A program made the position numbers and the translations under genes. The notes beneath the pieces were generated by a model, which searched no databases, was not told where the DNA came from, and was given only the letters and a program-made list of their open reading frames with translations. Of a DNA stretch of 64,000 bases, positions 18,068 through 26,806 are shown one piece after another. The stretch covers positions 62,001 to 126,000 of the forward strand of contig NZ_JQBW01000010.1 in NCBI RefSeq assembly GCF_001437055.1, in the 5' to 3' direction. The DNA is from Limosilactobacillus secaliphilus. GTDB lineage: Bacteria > Bacillota > Bacilli > Lactobacillales > Lactobacillaceae. Each line of letters starts with the position of its first letter. The stretch's first letter is position 1.

Positions 18068-18145
18068 AGTAATTTATTTCCCGGTGGAAACTGTATTAAT
18101 TTAACTTGATCATAACACGATCAACGTCAATTTCAAACGACCATT

Positions 18146-20551
18146 TTACCAATCGTACTCTTCAGGATCCTTAAGTCCCATTCCAGTAGCGTGGTCGAGC
18201 ATGATCCGCTGTTCGTAGTGAGCAACGTTACGCTTCGTCGTCTTAACCATGTCTGGGTTGACGGAAACGTAGTCGATACCGTGCTGGATCAGGAAGTTAG
18301 TGAATTCTGGGTATTCAGATGGTGCCTGACCACAAATGGAAACGGTCTTGCCGTCCTTGTGAGCCGTCTTGATCAGGTGAACGATTGCCCGTTTAACGGT
18401 TAAGTTACGTTCATCAAACAGGTGAGCAACCATGCCGTTGTTCCGGTCACAGCCTAAGAGCAACATAGCCAAGTCGTTGGACCCGATGGAGTAGCCGTCG
18501 ACATAGTGGTTAAACTTGTCGGCACAGATGATGTTGGACGGGATTTCCGCCATCATGTAAACCTTGAAGTCGTGGCTCCGAACCAGGCCTTCACCTTCCA
18601 TGATCTCGGTGATCCGTTGTGCTTCTGCCACTGTCCGAACGAATGGAATCATAACATTCAGGTTCTTCAGACCATACTCGTCACGAACCTTCTTTACGGC
18701 ATCCAGTTCAAGCTTGAAGGCTTCGATGTACTTCGGGTCGTAGTAACGAGAGGCACCACGCCAGCCAAGCAGGTCGGATGGTTCGTGTGGTTCATACTTT
18801 TCGCCGCCCTTCAGCTTCCGGTATTCACTGGACTTGAAGTCGGACAGACGCAGGATCACTGGCCGTGGTGACATTGCCCGGGCAACTTGAGCAACCCCGT
18901 TAGCTAACTTGTTAACCACGGTTTCAGGATGACCCTTTTCAATCAAGTAAAGTGGGTGTTCATGAATGTAAGTCGTCCACAGGAATTCTTCCCGCATCAG
19001 ACCGATCCCATCAGCTGGCAGGCCGGCATAACGGTCAACCAGGTCTGGGTCACCTAAGTTCATCATGACGCCAGTAGCTGTCGGTGGGAAGTATTCGGCA
19101 GCAGCGGCAACCTGCTGGGTAGCCTGCTTTGGCTTCTCCAGCATTTCTTCCACTTTACCTTGGTAAACAACCCCGTTCTTGGCATCGACGGTCACAACAT
19201 CGCCGTCCTTGAAGACATCAGTGGCTGCTTTACCCTTACTCTTGGTCCCAACGATACATGGAATCTGCATTTCACGCGAAACGATAGCGGCGTGGCAGGT
19301 CATCCCACCGTTGTTGGTGATAATGGCGGCAGCCTTCTTCATTGCTGGAACCCAGTCTGGTGAAGTCATCAAGGTAACCAGCACTTCACCCTTCTTGAAT
19401 TGATCAATGTCCTTCGGGTCGTCAATGACGTGGACAATACCGCTGGCCAGGCCTGGACTAGCTGGCAAACCACGAACGGCAACCTTCGTCTTGGCTGCTT
19501 GTAATTTCAGCTCGCCGTTTTCCTTGGTAACCGGGTTAGCAGCTTCCTGCTTCTTCCGCTGTGACCAAACCGTTTCTGGCCGTGCCTGAACGATCCACAG
19601 TTTGTTGGTGTTGGAGTCGAGGGCAAATTCCATGTCCATCAGGCAGCCATAGTGGTTTTCGATTTCCTTAGCATAACCGGCCAGTTCCAGTACTTGCTCA
19701 TCAGTCAATACCTGCTTGTTCTGCAGTTCTTCTGGCACTGGTTCTTCCTTCGTACCACCGCCTGGCAGACGGGTTAACTGAACGGTTTGAGCGGTGATGG
19801 TCTTGTCAACGATCTTCATCGTCTTCTTGTCAATAATGAAGTGGTCAGGGGTTACCTTACCTAAAACAACGTATTCACCCAGACCATAAATTGGGTCGAT
19901 CACGATCTGTGATTCATCCCCGTTGGCAACATTGACTGAGAACATGATCCCAGAAGCCTTGGAGAAGACCATCATTTGAACGGCAGCGGATAAGGCTACC
20001 TTGTCATATGGGAAGTTCTGCTTGTGCCGGTAGTAAGTAGCCCGGTCAGTAAACAGTGAAGCATAACATTCCTGAACCCGCTGAACAACATCGTCGGCGC
20101 CTTTAATGTTCAAGTATGATTCTTGCTGGCCGGCGAAGGATGCGTTTGGCAAGTCTTCGGCAGTTGCGGAGGAACGAATGGCCACGAATGGATCCGGCTG
20201 ACCAACCTTCTGTGACAGCATCTGGTAAGCCTGACGAATATCCTTAGCCAAATCTTCAGGCATCTTAGCGGCCGTGATCAACCGACGAATCTTGTTGCAG
20301 GCAGCGTGTAATTCATCGCTGTTTTCGTAGTCCTGAATACTGTTCAGAATGTATTTAACTTGAGTATTCAGGTCTGTGGCACTCATAAAGTAACGATAAG
20401 CATGTGCCGTGGTAGCAAAGCCGTAAGGAACCGGAACGTTCATTTCCGAAGTCATTTCACCCAAAGATGAAGACTTCCCGCCGACCAAGTTAACATCGGA
20501 ACGGTGCAATTCGTCAAACCATAATACATTGGCGTCATTTCGATCAGTCAT
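18146..20551 (-). CDS. ppsA: Phosphoenolpyruvate synthase (pyruvate, water dikinase)
   Basis: This enzyme converts pyruvate and ATP to phosphoenolpyruvate, AMP and phosphate, allowing gluconeogenesis from pyruvate or lactate. The 801-residue protein has the normal three-part structure. The N-terminal ATP-grasp region has VGGKSSSLGEM at residues 21-31 and ATAEDLPNASFAGQQESYLN. The swivelling phosphohistidine domain has GGMTCHAAIVSREM near residues 415-428. The C-terminal PEP/pyruvate barrel has SIGSNDLAML and CGQAPSEYPEF. GAGGAGG precedes the ATG. A consensus cre lies just upstream, which predicts CcpA repression on glucose. Confidence 0.95.
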   Translation of the reverse strand: MTDRNDANVLWFDELHRSDVNLVGGKSSSLGEMTSEMNVPVPYGFATTAHAYRYFMSATDLNTQVKYILNSIQDYENSDELHAACNKIRRLITAAKMPEDLAKDIRQAYQMLSQKVGQPDPFVAIRSSATAEDLPNASFAGQQESYLNIKGADDVVQRVQECYASLFTDRATYYRHKQNFPYDKVALSAAVQMMVFSKASGIMFSVNVANGDESQIVIDPIYGLGEYVVLGKVTPDHFIIDKKTMKIVDKTITAQTVQLTRLPGGGTKEEPVPEELQNKQVLTDEQVLELAGYAKEIENHYGCLMDMEFALDSNTNKLWIVQARPETVWSQRKKQEAANPVTKENGELKLQAAKTKVAVRGLPASPGLASGIVHVIDDPKDIDQFKKGEVLVTLMTSPDWVPAMKKAAAIITNNGGMTCHAAIVSREMQIPCIVGTKSKGKAATDVFKDGDVVTVDAKNGVVYQGKVEEMLEKPKQATQQVAAAAEYFPPTATGVMMNLGDPDLVDRYAGLPADGIGLMREEFLWTTYIHEHPLYLIEKGHPETVVNKLANGVAQVARAMSPRPVILRLSDFKSSEYRKLKGGEKYEPHEPSDLLGWRGASRYYDPKYIEAFKLELDAVKKVRDEYGLKNLNVMIPFVRTVAEAQRITEIMEGEGLVRSHDFKVYMMAEIPSNIICADKFNHYVDGYSIGSNDLAMLLLGCDRNNGMVAHLFDERNLTVKRAIVHLIKTAHKDGKTVSICGQAPSEYPEFTNFLIQHGIDYVSVNPDMVKTTKRNVAHYEQRIMLDHATGMGLKDPEEYDW

Positions 20552-20573
20552 TCGATTACCTCCTCTGAGTATC

Positions 20574-20589
20574 TTGTAAGCGTTTTCAA
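20574..20589 (-). promoter_or_regulatory. Catabolite-response element (cre) upstream of ppsA
   Basis: The minus-strand sequence TTGAAAACGCTTACAA fits the CcpA consensus (W-TG-N-AA-R-CG-N-WWW-CA-W) at every position. It lies 23 bp before the ppsA start and directly downstream of a TAAAAT box at 20598-20603. CcpA bound here would block promoter clearance or elongation. No good -35 box is visible. Confidence 0.75.
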
Positions 20590-20708
20590 CTACCTCTATT
20601 TTAGTCTATTTGGGGGTAAAATGGCTGACATTTTCGAATTTTTAATCAACAAATGTCGTAATCTTAAACAAATCGCAAAAAACGTCGATTCAAGCGATTA
20701 ACTAAAAA

Positions 20709-20744
20709 ACGTGACCAGCTCATCTTTTTAAGAGTTGGTCACGT
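20709..20744 (-). terminator. Rho-independent terminator of the opuC-type operon
   Basis: ACGTGACCA / TGGTCACGT forms a 9-bp perfect outer stem, followed on the minus strand by TTTTTTAG. Confidence 0.88.
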
Positions 20745-20757
20745 AGTAATTTGTTGA

Positions 20758-22278
20758 TTATTTTTTGATCAAATGATGCTGTAAAAGATAGCGGCGGGCA
20801 ACATGCGCGGCACTCTGCTTCTTAACGGTCACGTCATAGTTCATCTGCTGCATTTCCTCAGTAGTAATTTTGCCAGACAGCTTATTTAGCGCCTTAACCA
20901 CTTTAGGATTCTTCTTGGCAAACGACTCCTTCATCAACGGTGCACCTTGGTACGGCGGGAAGAAATGCTTGTCGTCTTGCAGCATTTTCAGATGATATTG
21001 CGGAATCTGCGGATCGGTCGTGTAACCGTCAACCACATTGACCCGGCCGTTCGCAATCGCCTTGTAACGAATTGACGGTTCCATCGTTTTGACCGTCTTG
21101 AAGTTATAGCCATAAGGCCCCTTCAGGCCAGGATAACCATCATGCAGCTGGTAGAAGTCAGGATCAAAACCGGCCTCGACCTGGTCATTCAAGGCCGACA
21201 ACTGACTCATCTTGGTCAACTGATGTTCCTGTGCAAATTGGGGACTGGCAACGAGTGCGTAACCATTTTGATATTTCATTGGCTTTAGGTAACGCATCTG
21301 GTAACGACTAGCCAACTCACGCCGCGCCGTTTGATATGTCTTTTCCGGATCCGAACTGGTCTTACCCTTGAGCTTGATAATCTGCTGGTTCACCGTGCCC
21401 GTAAATTCCGGATAGATGTCAATCTGGTTGCTCTGCAAGGCCTTAAAAAGAAAGTTGGTTCCGCCAAAGTTTGGCTTCAAGGTCACATCCGCTTTTGGAT
21501 CAGCATCTTTGATCAGGTCCTTGTACATGTGAATCAGAATATCCGGTTCGCTCCCCATCTTGCCGGCGATCACAATCTTGGTTGGTGCCGGCCAGACTGC
21601 TTGATAAGTTTTAAAGCCGCCAAAGCCGATCAAGATAAGCGCAATTCCAATTAGTCCAACCCGCATCCGCTTGGTGTTTTTGCTAATAAACTTCAACAGC
21701 CAGCTAAAGAAGAAGGCCAGTACAGCGGACAGCACGGCACCAATAATCACATAATCGTTGTTGTTGGATTGAATACCAGTCAGGATAAAAGTACCAAGGC
21801 CGCCACCGCCGATTAAGGCTGCCAACGTCGCGGTCCCAATGATCATGACCAACGAAATCCGAATGCCTGAAAGGATCATCGGCATTGCCATTGGCAGCTC
21901 CAAGCGTTCTAATTTCTTCCACTTAGTCAGACCAAATGCCGTTGCCGCTTCTTCGAGGTTGGGTGCGATGTCGGTCAATCCAGCATAGGTGTTTTGAAAG
22001 ATTGGCATAATCGCATACAGGACTAATGCAATTACGGCCGGCACCGTCCCAATCCCGACAATGGGAATCAAGAGCCCTAAAACGGCTAGGCTTGGGATGG
22101 TTTGAATGATACCGGCCACCTGCAAGCAGGCTTCAGCAATCCGCCGGTGGTCCTTCAGCAAAATGGCTAACGGAATCGCAATGACCATCGCAATCAGCAA
22201 GGAGAGCAGCGAAATGCCGATGTGTTGCTCAAGCGCTTTGATGATTGCAACTTGTTGACTTTGCAATGTACTAAGCAT
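20758..22278 (-). CDS. Glycine betaine/carnitine/choline ABC transporter, fused permease and substrate-binding protein
   Basis: This is an OpuC/OpuB-type osmoprotectant importer subunit. Residues about 1-215 are the permease with five or six membrane segments and the ABC-contact loop EEAATAFGLTKWKKLERLELPMAMP. After a further membrane segment (about 206-224) comes the substrate-binding domain of the OpuAC type (KIVIAGKMGSEPDIL onward). Fusion of permease and binder is known in Lactococcus BusAB and in many lactobacilli. The gene overlaps the upstream ATPase gene by 8 bp, a sign of translational coupling. Confidence 0.93.
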   Translation of the reverse strand: MLSTLQSQQVAIIKALEQHIGISLLSLLIAMVIAIPLAILLKDHRRIAEACLQVAGIIQTIPSLAVLGLLIPIVGIGTVPAVIALVLYAIMPIFQNTYAGLTDIAPNLEEAATAFGLTKWKKLERLELPMAMPMILSGIRISLVMIIGTATLAALIGGGGLGTFILTGIQSNNNDYVIIGAVLSAVLAFFFSWLLKFISKNTKRMRVGLIGIALILIGFGGFKTYQAVWPAPTKIVIAGKMGSEPDILIHMYKDLIKDADPKADVTLKPNFGGTNFLFKALQSNQIDIYPEFTGTVNQQIIKLKGKTSSDPEKTYQTARRELASRYQMRYLKPMKYQNGYALVASPQFAQEHQLTKMSQLSALNDQVEAGFDPDFYQLHDGYPGLKGPYGYNFKTVKTMEPSIRYKAIANGRVNVVDGYTTDPQIPQYHLKMLQDDKHFFPPYQGAPLMKESFAKKNPKVVKALNKLSGKITTEEMQQMNYDVTVKKQSAAHVARRYLLQHHLIKK

Positions 22279-23212
22279 TCTCGTGCTCCTTTCTGATCAG
22301 GTAATTCCAAACGTTATCTCGCTGAATGCGAAAGTCGCCGCTACCCAACCGGCAAACCACGGCGTCAGTATCATGATCGCGAAAGTAGGCCAACAATTGA
22401 GTCAAGCTGGTCATTGCCACTGCACTACCTGCGTCGGCATTTGTGATCCGCTGCCCCAGCACGTCGCAAACTAAGCGATCGAAGTCCGGTTGTATGCCAT
22501 GGCCCTTGAAGAAATTCTTCACGAAGGCATTGGCCGGATGAAGGATGATGTCGTTGGGCGCGCCAACCTGTTGCAGAACGCCATCTTTGAGCACCGCGAT
22601 CTTGTCACCCATCCTGAGGGCCTCGCGCATGTCGTGCGTTACAAACAGGATTGTTGTCGCCGTCGCATGGTGAATTTTTAACACCAGATCCTGCAGCTGT
22701 TTACGCACCACTGGGTCAAGCGCGCTGAATGATTCATCCATCAAGATGACGCCGGGCTGAGCCGCCAACGCACGGACAATGCCGACCCGTTGCTGCTCAC
22801 CGCCAGACAACTCATTCGGCATCCGCTTGGCGTAACTTTCGTCCAGATCCACCTTAGTCAACAATTGACGGGCAATTTCGTGGCGCTGTTTACGGTCCAT
22901 GCCTTGCTGCTCCAATTGAATACCAATGTTGTCCTCAATATTCAGATTGGGAAACAGACTGCTATCCTGCAGCACGTAACCGGTATGCAGACGCAAATCT
23001 TGCAGGTCATAATCTTTGATCTTTTTATGATTGAAGTAAACATTGCCATCGTCCGGGACGACGAGGCGGTTAAACATCTTCAAAAGTGTGGTTTTACCGC
23101 TACCACTCGGGCCCACCAGTACAAACAATTCACCCTTGTTGACGGTGAATGACACGTCTTGTAGAACTGTTTTACCAACAAAGCTCTTGGCAATGTGCTC
23201 ATATTCGATCAT
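22271..23212 (-). CDS. Glycine betaine/choline ABC transporter ATP-binding protein
   Basis: This is the ATPase of the osmoprotectant importer. From the ATG at 23212 it has 313 residues. AAAGGA lies nine bases upstream; an earlier in-frame TTG overlaps the operator and is not preferred. It shows Walker A GPSGSGKTTLLKM near residue 35, the ABC signature LSGGEQQRVGIVRAL near residue 135, and Walker B VILMDESFSALD near residue 155. A C-terminal region of about 70 residues beyond the ATPase core fits the tandem-CBS position of OpuA-type ATPases but is shortened and not clearly CBS-like. Confidence 0.93.
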   Translation of the reverse strand: MIEYEHIAKSFVGKTVLQDVSFTVNKGELFVLVGPSGSGKTTLLKMFNRLVVPDDGNVYFNHKKIKDYDLQDLRLHTGYVLQDSSLFPNLNIEDNIGIQLEQQGMDRKQRHEIARQLLTKVDLDESYAKRMPNELSGGEQQRVGIVRALAAQPGVILMDESFSALDPVVRKQLQDLVLKIHHATATTILFVTHDMREALRMGDKIAVLKDGVLQQVGAPNDIILHPANAFVKNFFKGHGIQPDFDRLVCDVLGQRITNADAGSAVAMTSLTQLLAYFRDHDTDAVVCRLGSGDFRIQRDNVWNYLIRKEHENA

Positions 23213-23230
23213 TTCGTTGTGTCCTTTCTC

Positions 23231-23281
23231 GTAACTATACAAGTTACACGCATAATAGTATATTGCTGATTAACCTGTCAA
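23231..23281 (-). promoter_or_regulatory. Promoter of the opuC-type operon with an overlapping Rrf2-type operator
   Basis: Reading the minus strand, TTGACA (23276-23281) is followed after 18 bp by TATTAT (23252-23257). Four bases downstream, over the expected transcription start, lies the palindrome GTAACT-N5-AGTTAC (23231-23247). The same palindrome occurs at the divergent promoter. Confidence 0.75.
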
Positions 23282-23295
23282 ATTATACGAATATC

Positions 23296-23331
23296 TTGTA
23301 ACTTGCTTAGTTACAATTACTTTGATACAAT
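23296..23331 (+). promoter_or_regulatory. Promoter of the Rrf2/NmrA operon with an overlapping operator
   Basis: TTGCTT (23303-23308) and TACAAT (23326-23331) are separated by 17 bp. The -35 box sits inside the 21-bp palindrome TTGTAACT-N5-AGTTACAA (23296-23316), which contains the same GTAACT-N5-AGTTAC core as the opuC promoter. The arrangement suggests autorepression. Confidence 0.75.
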
Positions 23332-23354
23332 GTCTGACAAAGGGAGATTTAAAT

Positions 23355-23792
23355 ATGGCAATTTCTACTCGTTATAGTGACGCCATTCATATCATGGCTT
23401 TTATCTACATCTATCAAAACACGAAGTTATCCAGTGAAAACATCGCTAAGAGTGTAATGACTTCACCTGTTGTCGTGCGGCGAATAATGAGTGCCCTGCA
23501 AAAGGCGGCATTGATCAAAACCACTCACGGCTCGCCCAATCCCGTTTTGGCTAAGGATGCCGCCAATATCACCTTATTGGACATTTATCTAGCGGTGGAA
23601 AATGATAAACCCCTGTTCACTGTTGACCACAAGACTAATCCGCAATGCATCGTTGGTAGTCAAATTCAGGGAATCCTGACCCAACACTATCACGAGGTGC
23701 AGTCTGCAGCACTGGGACGCCTCGAACGAATTACTCTCCAAGACATCATTGACGAAATCATTACAAATTACAAAAGCGGAAAGGATGACTAA
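23355..23792 (+). CDS. Rrf2-family transcriptional regulator (YwnA-like)
   Basis: The 145-residue protein has the N-terminal winged helix of the Rrf2 family: YSDAIHIMAFIYIY near residues 6-19, LSSENIAKSVMTSPVVVRRIMSAL near 24-47, then a dimerisation helix. Only one cysteine is seen (PQCIVG), not the three of iron-sulphur IscR/NsrR types, so a YwnA-type regulator without a cluster is likely. ATG 23355 is chosen because GGGAG lies eight bases upstream. It is followed after one base by an NmrA-like gene, the same pair as ywnA-ywnB of Bacillus. Two operators nearby suggest that it controls both itself and the divergent transporter. Confidence 0.88.
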   Translation: MAISTRYSDAIHIMAFIYIYQNTKLSSENIAKSVMTSPVVVRRIMSALQKAALIKTTHGSPNPVLAKDAANITLLDIYLAVENDKPLFTVDHKTNPQCIVGSQIQGILTQHYHEVQSAALGRLERITLQDIIDEIITNYKSGKDD

Positions 23793-23793
23793 T

Positions 23794-24660
23794 ATGAATT
23801 ACTTGATTACCGGCGCAAGCGGTCACTTAGGACGAAAAGTAGCAACTCATTTGGCTCAAATGACAATGGAAGAAAATATCCGTCTTGGTATTCACAATCT
23901 TAAAAAACGATCCCTGTTTACAAACTTCGGTGGTGAGATTAGCCACTTAGACTACCACGATGTCGCTAGTATTGATCAAGCATTCAAAGACATTGATGTC
24001 CTGGTTTACATTCCGAGCATCACCTACAATCTGACCGATCGCATCAGCGAATTTGAAAACGTCTTGGCAGGTGCAAAACGTAATCACATCAAATCATTTA
24101 TTTTCGTCAGTTTCTTCGCGGATCAAGTGAACAACCCATTCCAAATGTCGCCATTCTATGCCTACGTCCCTCGACGGCTAGCTGGCAGCGATATTGCTTA
24201 CGCTTATGTCCGCAACAGTTTATACGCTGATCCATTGGTGCCTTACCTACCGGAATTAATTCAACGCGGTAATGTTATCTACCCGGTAGGATCACAAGCG
24301 ATGTCGTTTATCAGCCGCGATGATAGTGCTAAGGCAATCGCCAGCTTAGCGGTTCAGCCAGTTTTACGCGATCATGGTCAAAGTTATCTCCTGTCAATGT
24401 CTCACAACTACAACATGGTCGAGTTAAGTCACATCATGTCACATGTAACCGGCAGACACATTGGCTATCAACCTGTTGCCATTCAAGAGTTTGCTAACAT
24501 TTACGCCGCAGAAGGTGATGGCAAAGAGTTAGCTTCGATGTATGCCGGCGCTGCATTAGGTTTACTCAGCGAAACAAGCGATGATTTTCATCGTTTGACT
24601 GGTGATGCTCCACAGGACATGGCAGAATTCTTAAAAGCTAATTATGAAGCATCAAAATAA
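23794..24660 (+). CDS. NmrA-like NAD(P)-binding oxidoreductase
   Basis: The atypical short-chain dehydrogenase-like protein has 288 residues from ATG 23794. AAAGGA within the end of the preceding gene serves as ribosome binding site. LITGASGHLGRKVATHL at residues 4-20 is the dinucleotide site. The downstream YxxxK catalytic motif is not evident, as in NmrA redox-sensor proteins and quinone reductase QorB relatives. The gene begins one base after the Rrf2 gene, so it is probably regulated with it and may act in redox or electrophile stress. Confidence 0.87.
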   Translation: MNYLITGASGHLGRKVATHLAQMTMEENIRLGIHNLKKRSLFTNFGGEISHLDYHDVASIDQAFKDIDVLVYIPSITYNLTDRISEFENVLAGAKRNHIKSFIFVSFFADQVNNPFQMSPFYAYVPRRLAGSDIAYAYVRNSLYADPLVPYLPELIQRGNVIYPVGSQAMSFISRDDSAKAIASLAVQPVLRDHGQSYLLSMSHNYNMVELSHIMSHVTGRHIGYQPVAIQEFANIYAAEGDGKELASMYAGAALGLLSETSDDFHRLTGDAPQDMAEFLKANYEASK

Positions 24661-24667
24661 CTACGTA

Positions 24668-24707
24668 AAATGGCTGCTAACCCTTGTGACAAGGCTAGCA
24701 GCCATTT
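24668..24707. terminator. Bidirectional terminator between the NmrA-like and GNAT genes
   Basis: AAATGGCTGCTA / TAGCAGCCATTT forms a 12-bp perfect stem with an inner CCTTG/CAAGG pair. The genes on both sides converge on it. Confidence 0.9.
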
Positions 24708-24714
24708 ATTTGTA

Positions 24715-25248
24715 TCAATTAGTTAAGTCGCGTTCCATCAACTTGGCCGGCGTCGGACCGGTGTCAGAGTAATTCAAAATCAGGCTGGCACTCACTTGAA
24801 AACCCACTCGCTCGTAGGAACGCTGTGCTGGCAGGTTATCGGCAACAATGTCTACGTGGACAGCTTGGCCACCATTTTGTTTTGCCTGATTCAAAATATA
24901 AAGCAAGAACCGCCGCGAAAGGCCATGCCCTCGGTACTGTGGCCGTGTTGCAAAAAGATGTAAAACACGCACCTGTGATTGTGGAAAATTCCGTTGCCAA
25001 TGACCCTGGCCGTAGATCTGATCATCACCCGTATAAAGAGCGCCAGCAGCGGCAATCCGTTGACTATCAACCGCAATCAGTAGCATTTTCTGTGGATCAT
25101 CGATTGCGTCTCTCAGCATCTCTTCGGTTGGATGAACACCCCACTGCCATTCGGGACTGTATTGATCCACTTTCTGATGATCACAGACCTCTTGATAGAA
25201 AGACCGTAATTCAGGTATATCAGCTGTTTGCGCTTTTCGAAATTCCAT
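24715..25248 (-). CDS. GNAT-family N-acetyltransferase
   Basis: The 177-residue acetyl-CoA-dependent acetyltransferase has the acetyl-CoA loop RPQYRGHGLSRRFLLYIL near residues 98-115 (R-x-x-G-x-G/S type). The following NLPAQRSYERVGFQ near 142-155 is the usual motif B. The substrate is unknown. It is the last gene of a run on the minus strand and ends at the shared terminator. Confidence 0.85.
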   Translation of the reverse strand: MEFRKAQTADIPELRSFYQEVCDHQKVDQYSPEWQWGVHPTEEMLRDAIDDPQKMLLIAVDSQRIAAAGALYTGDDQIYGQGHWQRNFPQSQVRVLHLFATRPQYRGHGLSRRFLLYILNQAKQNGGQAVHVDIVADNLPAQRSYERVGFQVSASLILNYSDTGPTPAKLMERDLTN

Positions 25249-25294
25249 CCAGGCACCCCCCTAAAATTACGGTCAATTATATTACCAAATCGAG

Positions 25295-26155
25295 CTAGTG
25301 GTCGTTTTTTGACGATAAATTGAGAACCCGTAGCGTGGCCTGCCATTGCTCGATAAAAGTGGCTCGTTGCCATTCGTTAACACGGCGATTGCGCACACCT
25401 ACTGCCTGGTGTAAGTAAGTGACATGACCTCGCGACAAAGCTGGATGGCGGTTATGCAGGTGACCATAGGCAACATAACTGACATTGGGAAACGACTCTA
25501 GCAGTTCCCCTAGCCGATCACTGCCGAGCATTGCTTGGATCATCTCAAAGACTTTTTCGTGTCGCGGCGTATTGACTCTCGCTGGACGCGGGGCCAGCAA
25601 TTCATGGCGCGGGGCAAAATGGGTTAAAAACAACACCCGGCGGCCATCCGCTTGCGCCTGCAGCAAACGTCCACGTACTTGCTGCAAAACTCTTTGCATC
25701 CGTTCTGGATCGCTCATCGGCTGTTCGGCGGTGCTATCCAACCAGTAAACCCGTTTCCAGCTAGCAACTCGCTCCGGTTGGTCGGCATATTGTGAGAAAC
25801 CATAGTCGTACCAGCCGTTATTGCCGATCACCCGCCACTGGCTGCCTGGCAAATCAATAAAGCGATTGTGCAGGTAATGGGCATCCGGCAGTGATTCGAG
25901 TTGATCAAAACTGGCGTGGTTCATCATGTCATGGTTGCCAGCTAAATAATAGACGCGGGTCTGCCCAGCCAAGCGTTGCTGCAACTGCTGCATGTAGTCC
26001 TGGGTCTGGGCAAAGTCGTTAAACAGGTCACCAATGTGGAAGTAATAGTCAGCCGCAATTGACCGTAAATATTGAGCTTGCGCTGTCAAGGTTGCTTCTA
26101 AATCAACTCGATTCACATCCAGGTGATTGTCACTGGAGATCGCCACTTTTGTCAC
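25295..26155 (-). CDS. Metallophosphoesterase (calcineurin-like)
   Basis: The 286-residue two-metal phosphoesterase has all family motifs: SDNHLD near residue 8 (D-x-H), GDLFND near 42, AGNHDMM near 71 (GNHD), a histidine in LTHFAP near 180, and YGHLHNRH near 230 (GHxH). The substrate may be a nucleotide, a protein phosphate or nucleic acid. A 46-bp gap separates it from the GNAT gene downstream, and 18 bp separate it from the glycosylase-like gene upstream, so these three probably form one operon. Confidence 0.9.
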   Translation of the reverse strand: MTKVAISSDNHLDVNRVDLEATLTAQAQYLRSIAADYYFHIGDLFNDFAQTQDYMQQLQQRLAGQTRVYYLAGNHDMMNHASFDQLESLPDAHYLHNRFIDLPGSQWRVIGNNGWYDYGFSQYADQPERVASWKRVYWLDSTAEQPMSDPERMQRVLQQVRGRLLQAQADGRRVLFLTHFAPRHELLAPRPARVNTPRHEKVFEMIQAMLGSDRLGELLESFPNVSYVAYGHLHNRHPALSRGHVTYLHQAVGVRNRRVNEWQRATFIEQWQATLRVLNLSSKNDH

Positions 26156-26173
26156 AATTATCCCCTTCTTCTG

Positions 26174-26770
26174 CTACTCTGGCCGGTCTTGCATAATTGC
26201 TTGGACCTGGCTCTTCAAATCTGGGAGAACTGTCGCACTAAACCACGGATTCCGGCTCATCCATACCCGATTTCGCGGTGACGGGTGAATGATCGGAAAG
26301 AACTGCGGCAGGTATTGCTGATAATTCTTGACCACCTGGGTGATCGGCGTACTCTTAGCCAAATGCAGGTAAGAACGGCAAGCATAAGCACCGATCAATA
26401 TCGTTAGTTGAATATCGGGCATCAACTTCAGCAGCTGTGGGTGCCATTTGGCCGCAAAATCGGGACGTGGTGGCAGATCACCATGCGGACCATTTCCTGG
26501 GAAATAAAAATCCATCGGCATGATTGCAACCTTGCTGGAATGATAGAACTGGTCCCAACTAAGTCCCAGCCAGTCGCGCAGACGAACTCCGCTACGGTCA
26601 TTCCAAAACATTCCCTGCTCCTGTGCCTTTTGTCCTGGTGCTTGGGCAATCAACAGGATTCGTGCATTCGGCCCCGCATAGTACAAGGGCTTGATCCCTT
26701 TTTGGGTGAAAGCCCGGTTTTCGGGATCGGACGCAATGGCTTGAAAAATCTGTTTAAAGGGGTCAGTCAT
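26174..26770 (-). CDS. Uracil-DNA glycosylase superfamily protein
   Basis: The 198-residue protein belongs to the UDG-like fold. Motif 1 is LLIAQAPGQKAQEQG near residues 38-52, and motif 2 is IHPSPRNRVW near residues 160-169 (the HPSPR form of the glycosylase loop). The aromatic MFWNDRSGVRLRDWLG segment near 54-69 is typical of the family-4/5-like group. Its activity on uracil or another damaged base is not established. A role in DNA repair is likely. It is in an apparent operon with the phosphoesterase. Confidence 0.83.
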   Translation of the reverse strand: MTDPFKQIFQAIASDPENRAFTQKGIKPLYYAGPNARILLIAQAPGQKAQEQGMFWNDRSGVRLRDWLGLSWDQFYHSSKVAIMPMDFYFPGNGPHGDLPPRPDFAAKWHPQLLKLMPDIQLTILIGAYACRSYLHLAKSTPITQVVKNYQQYLPQFFPIIHPSPRNRVWMSRNPWFSATVLPDLKSQVQAIMQDRPE

Positions 26771-26806
26771 GATTCTTCCTCTGGATTAACGCATCCTATC
26801 AGTCAA

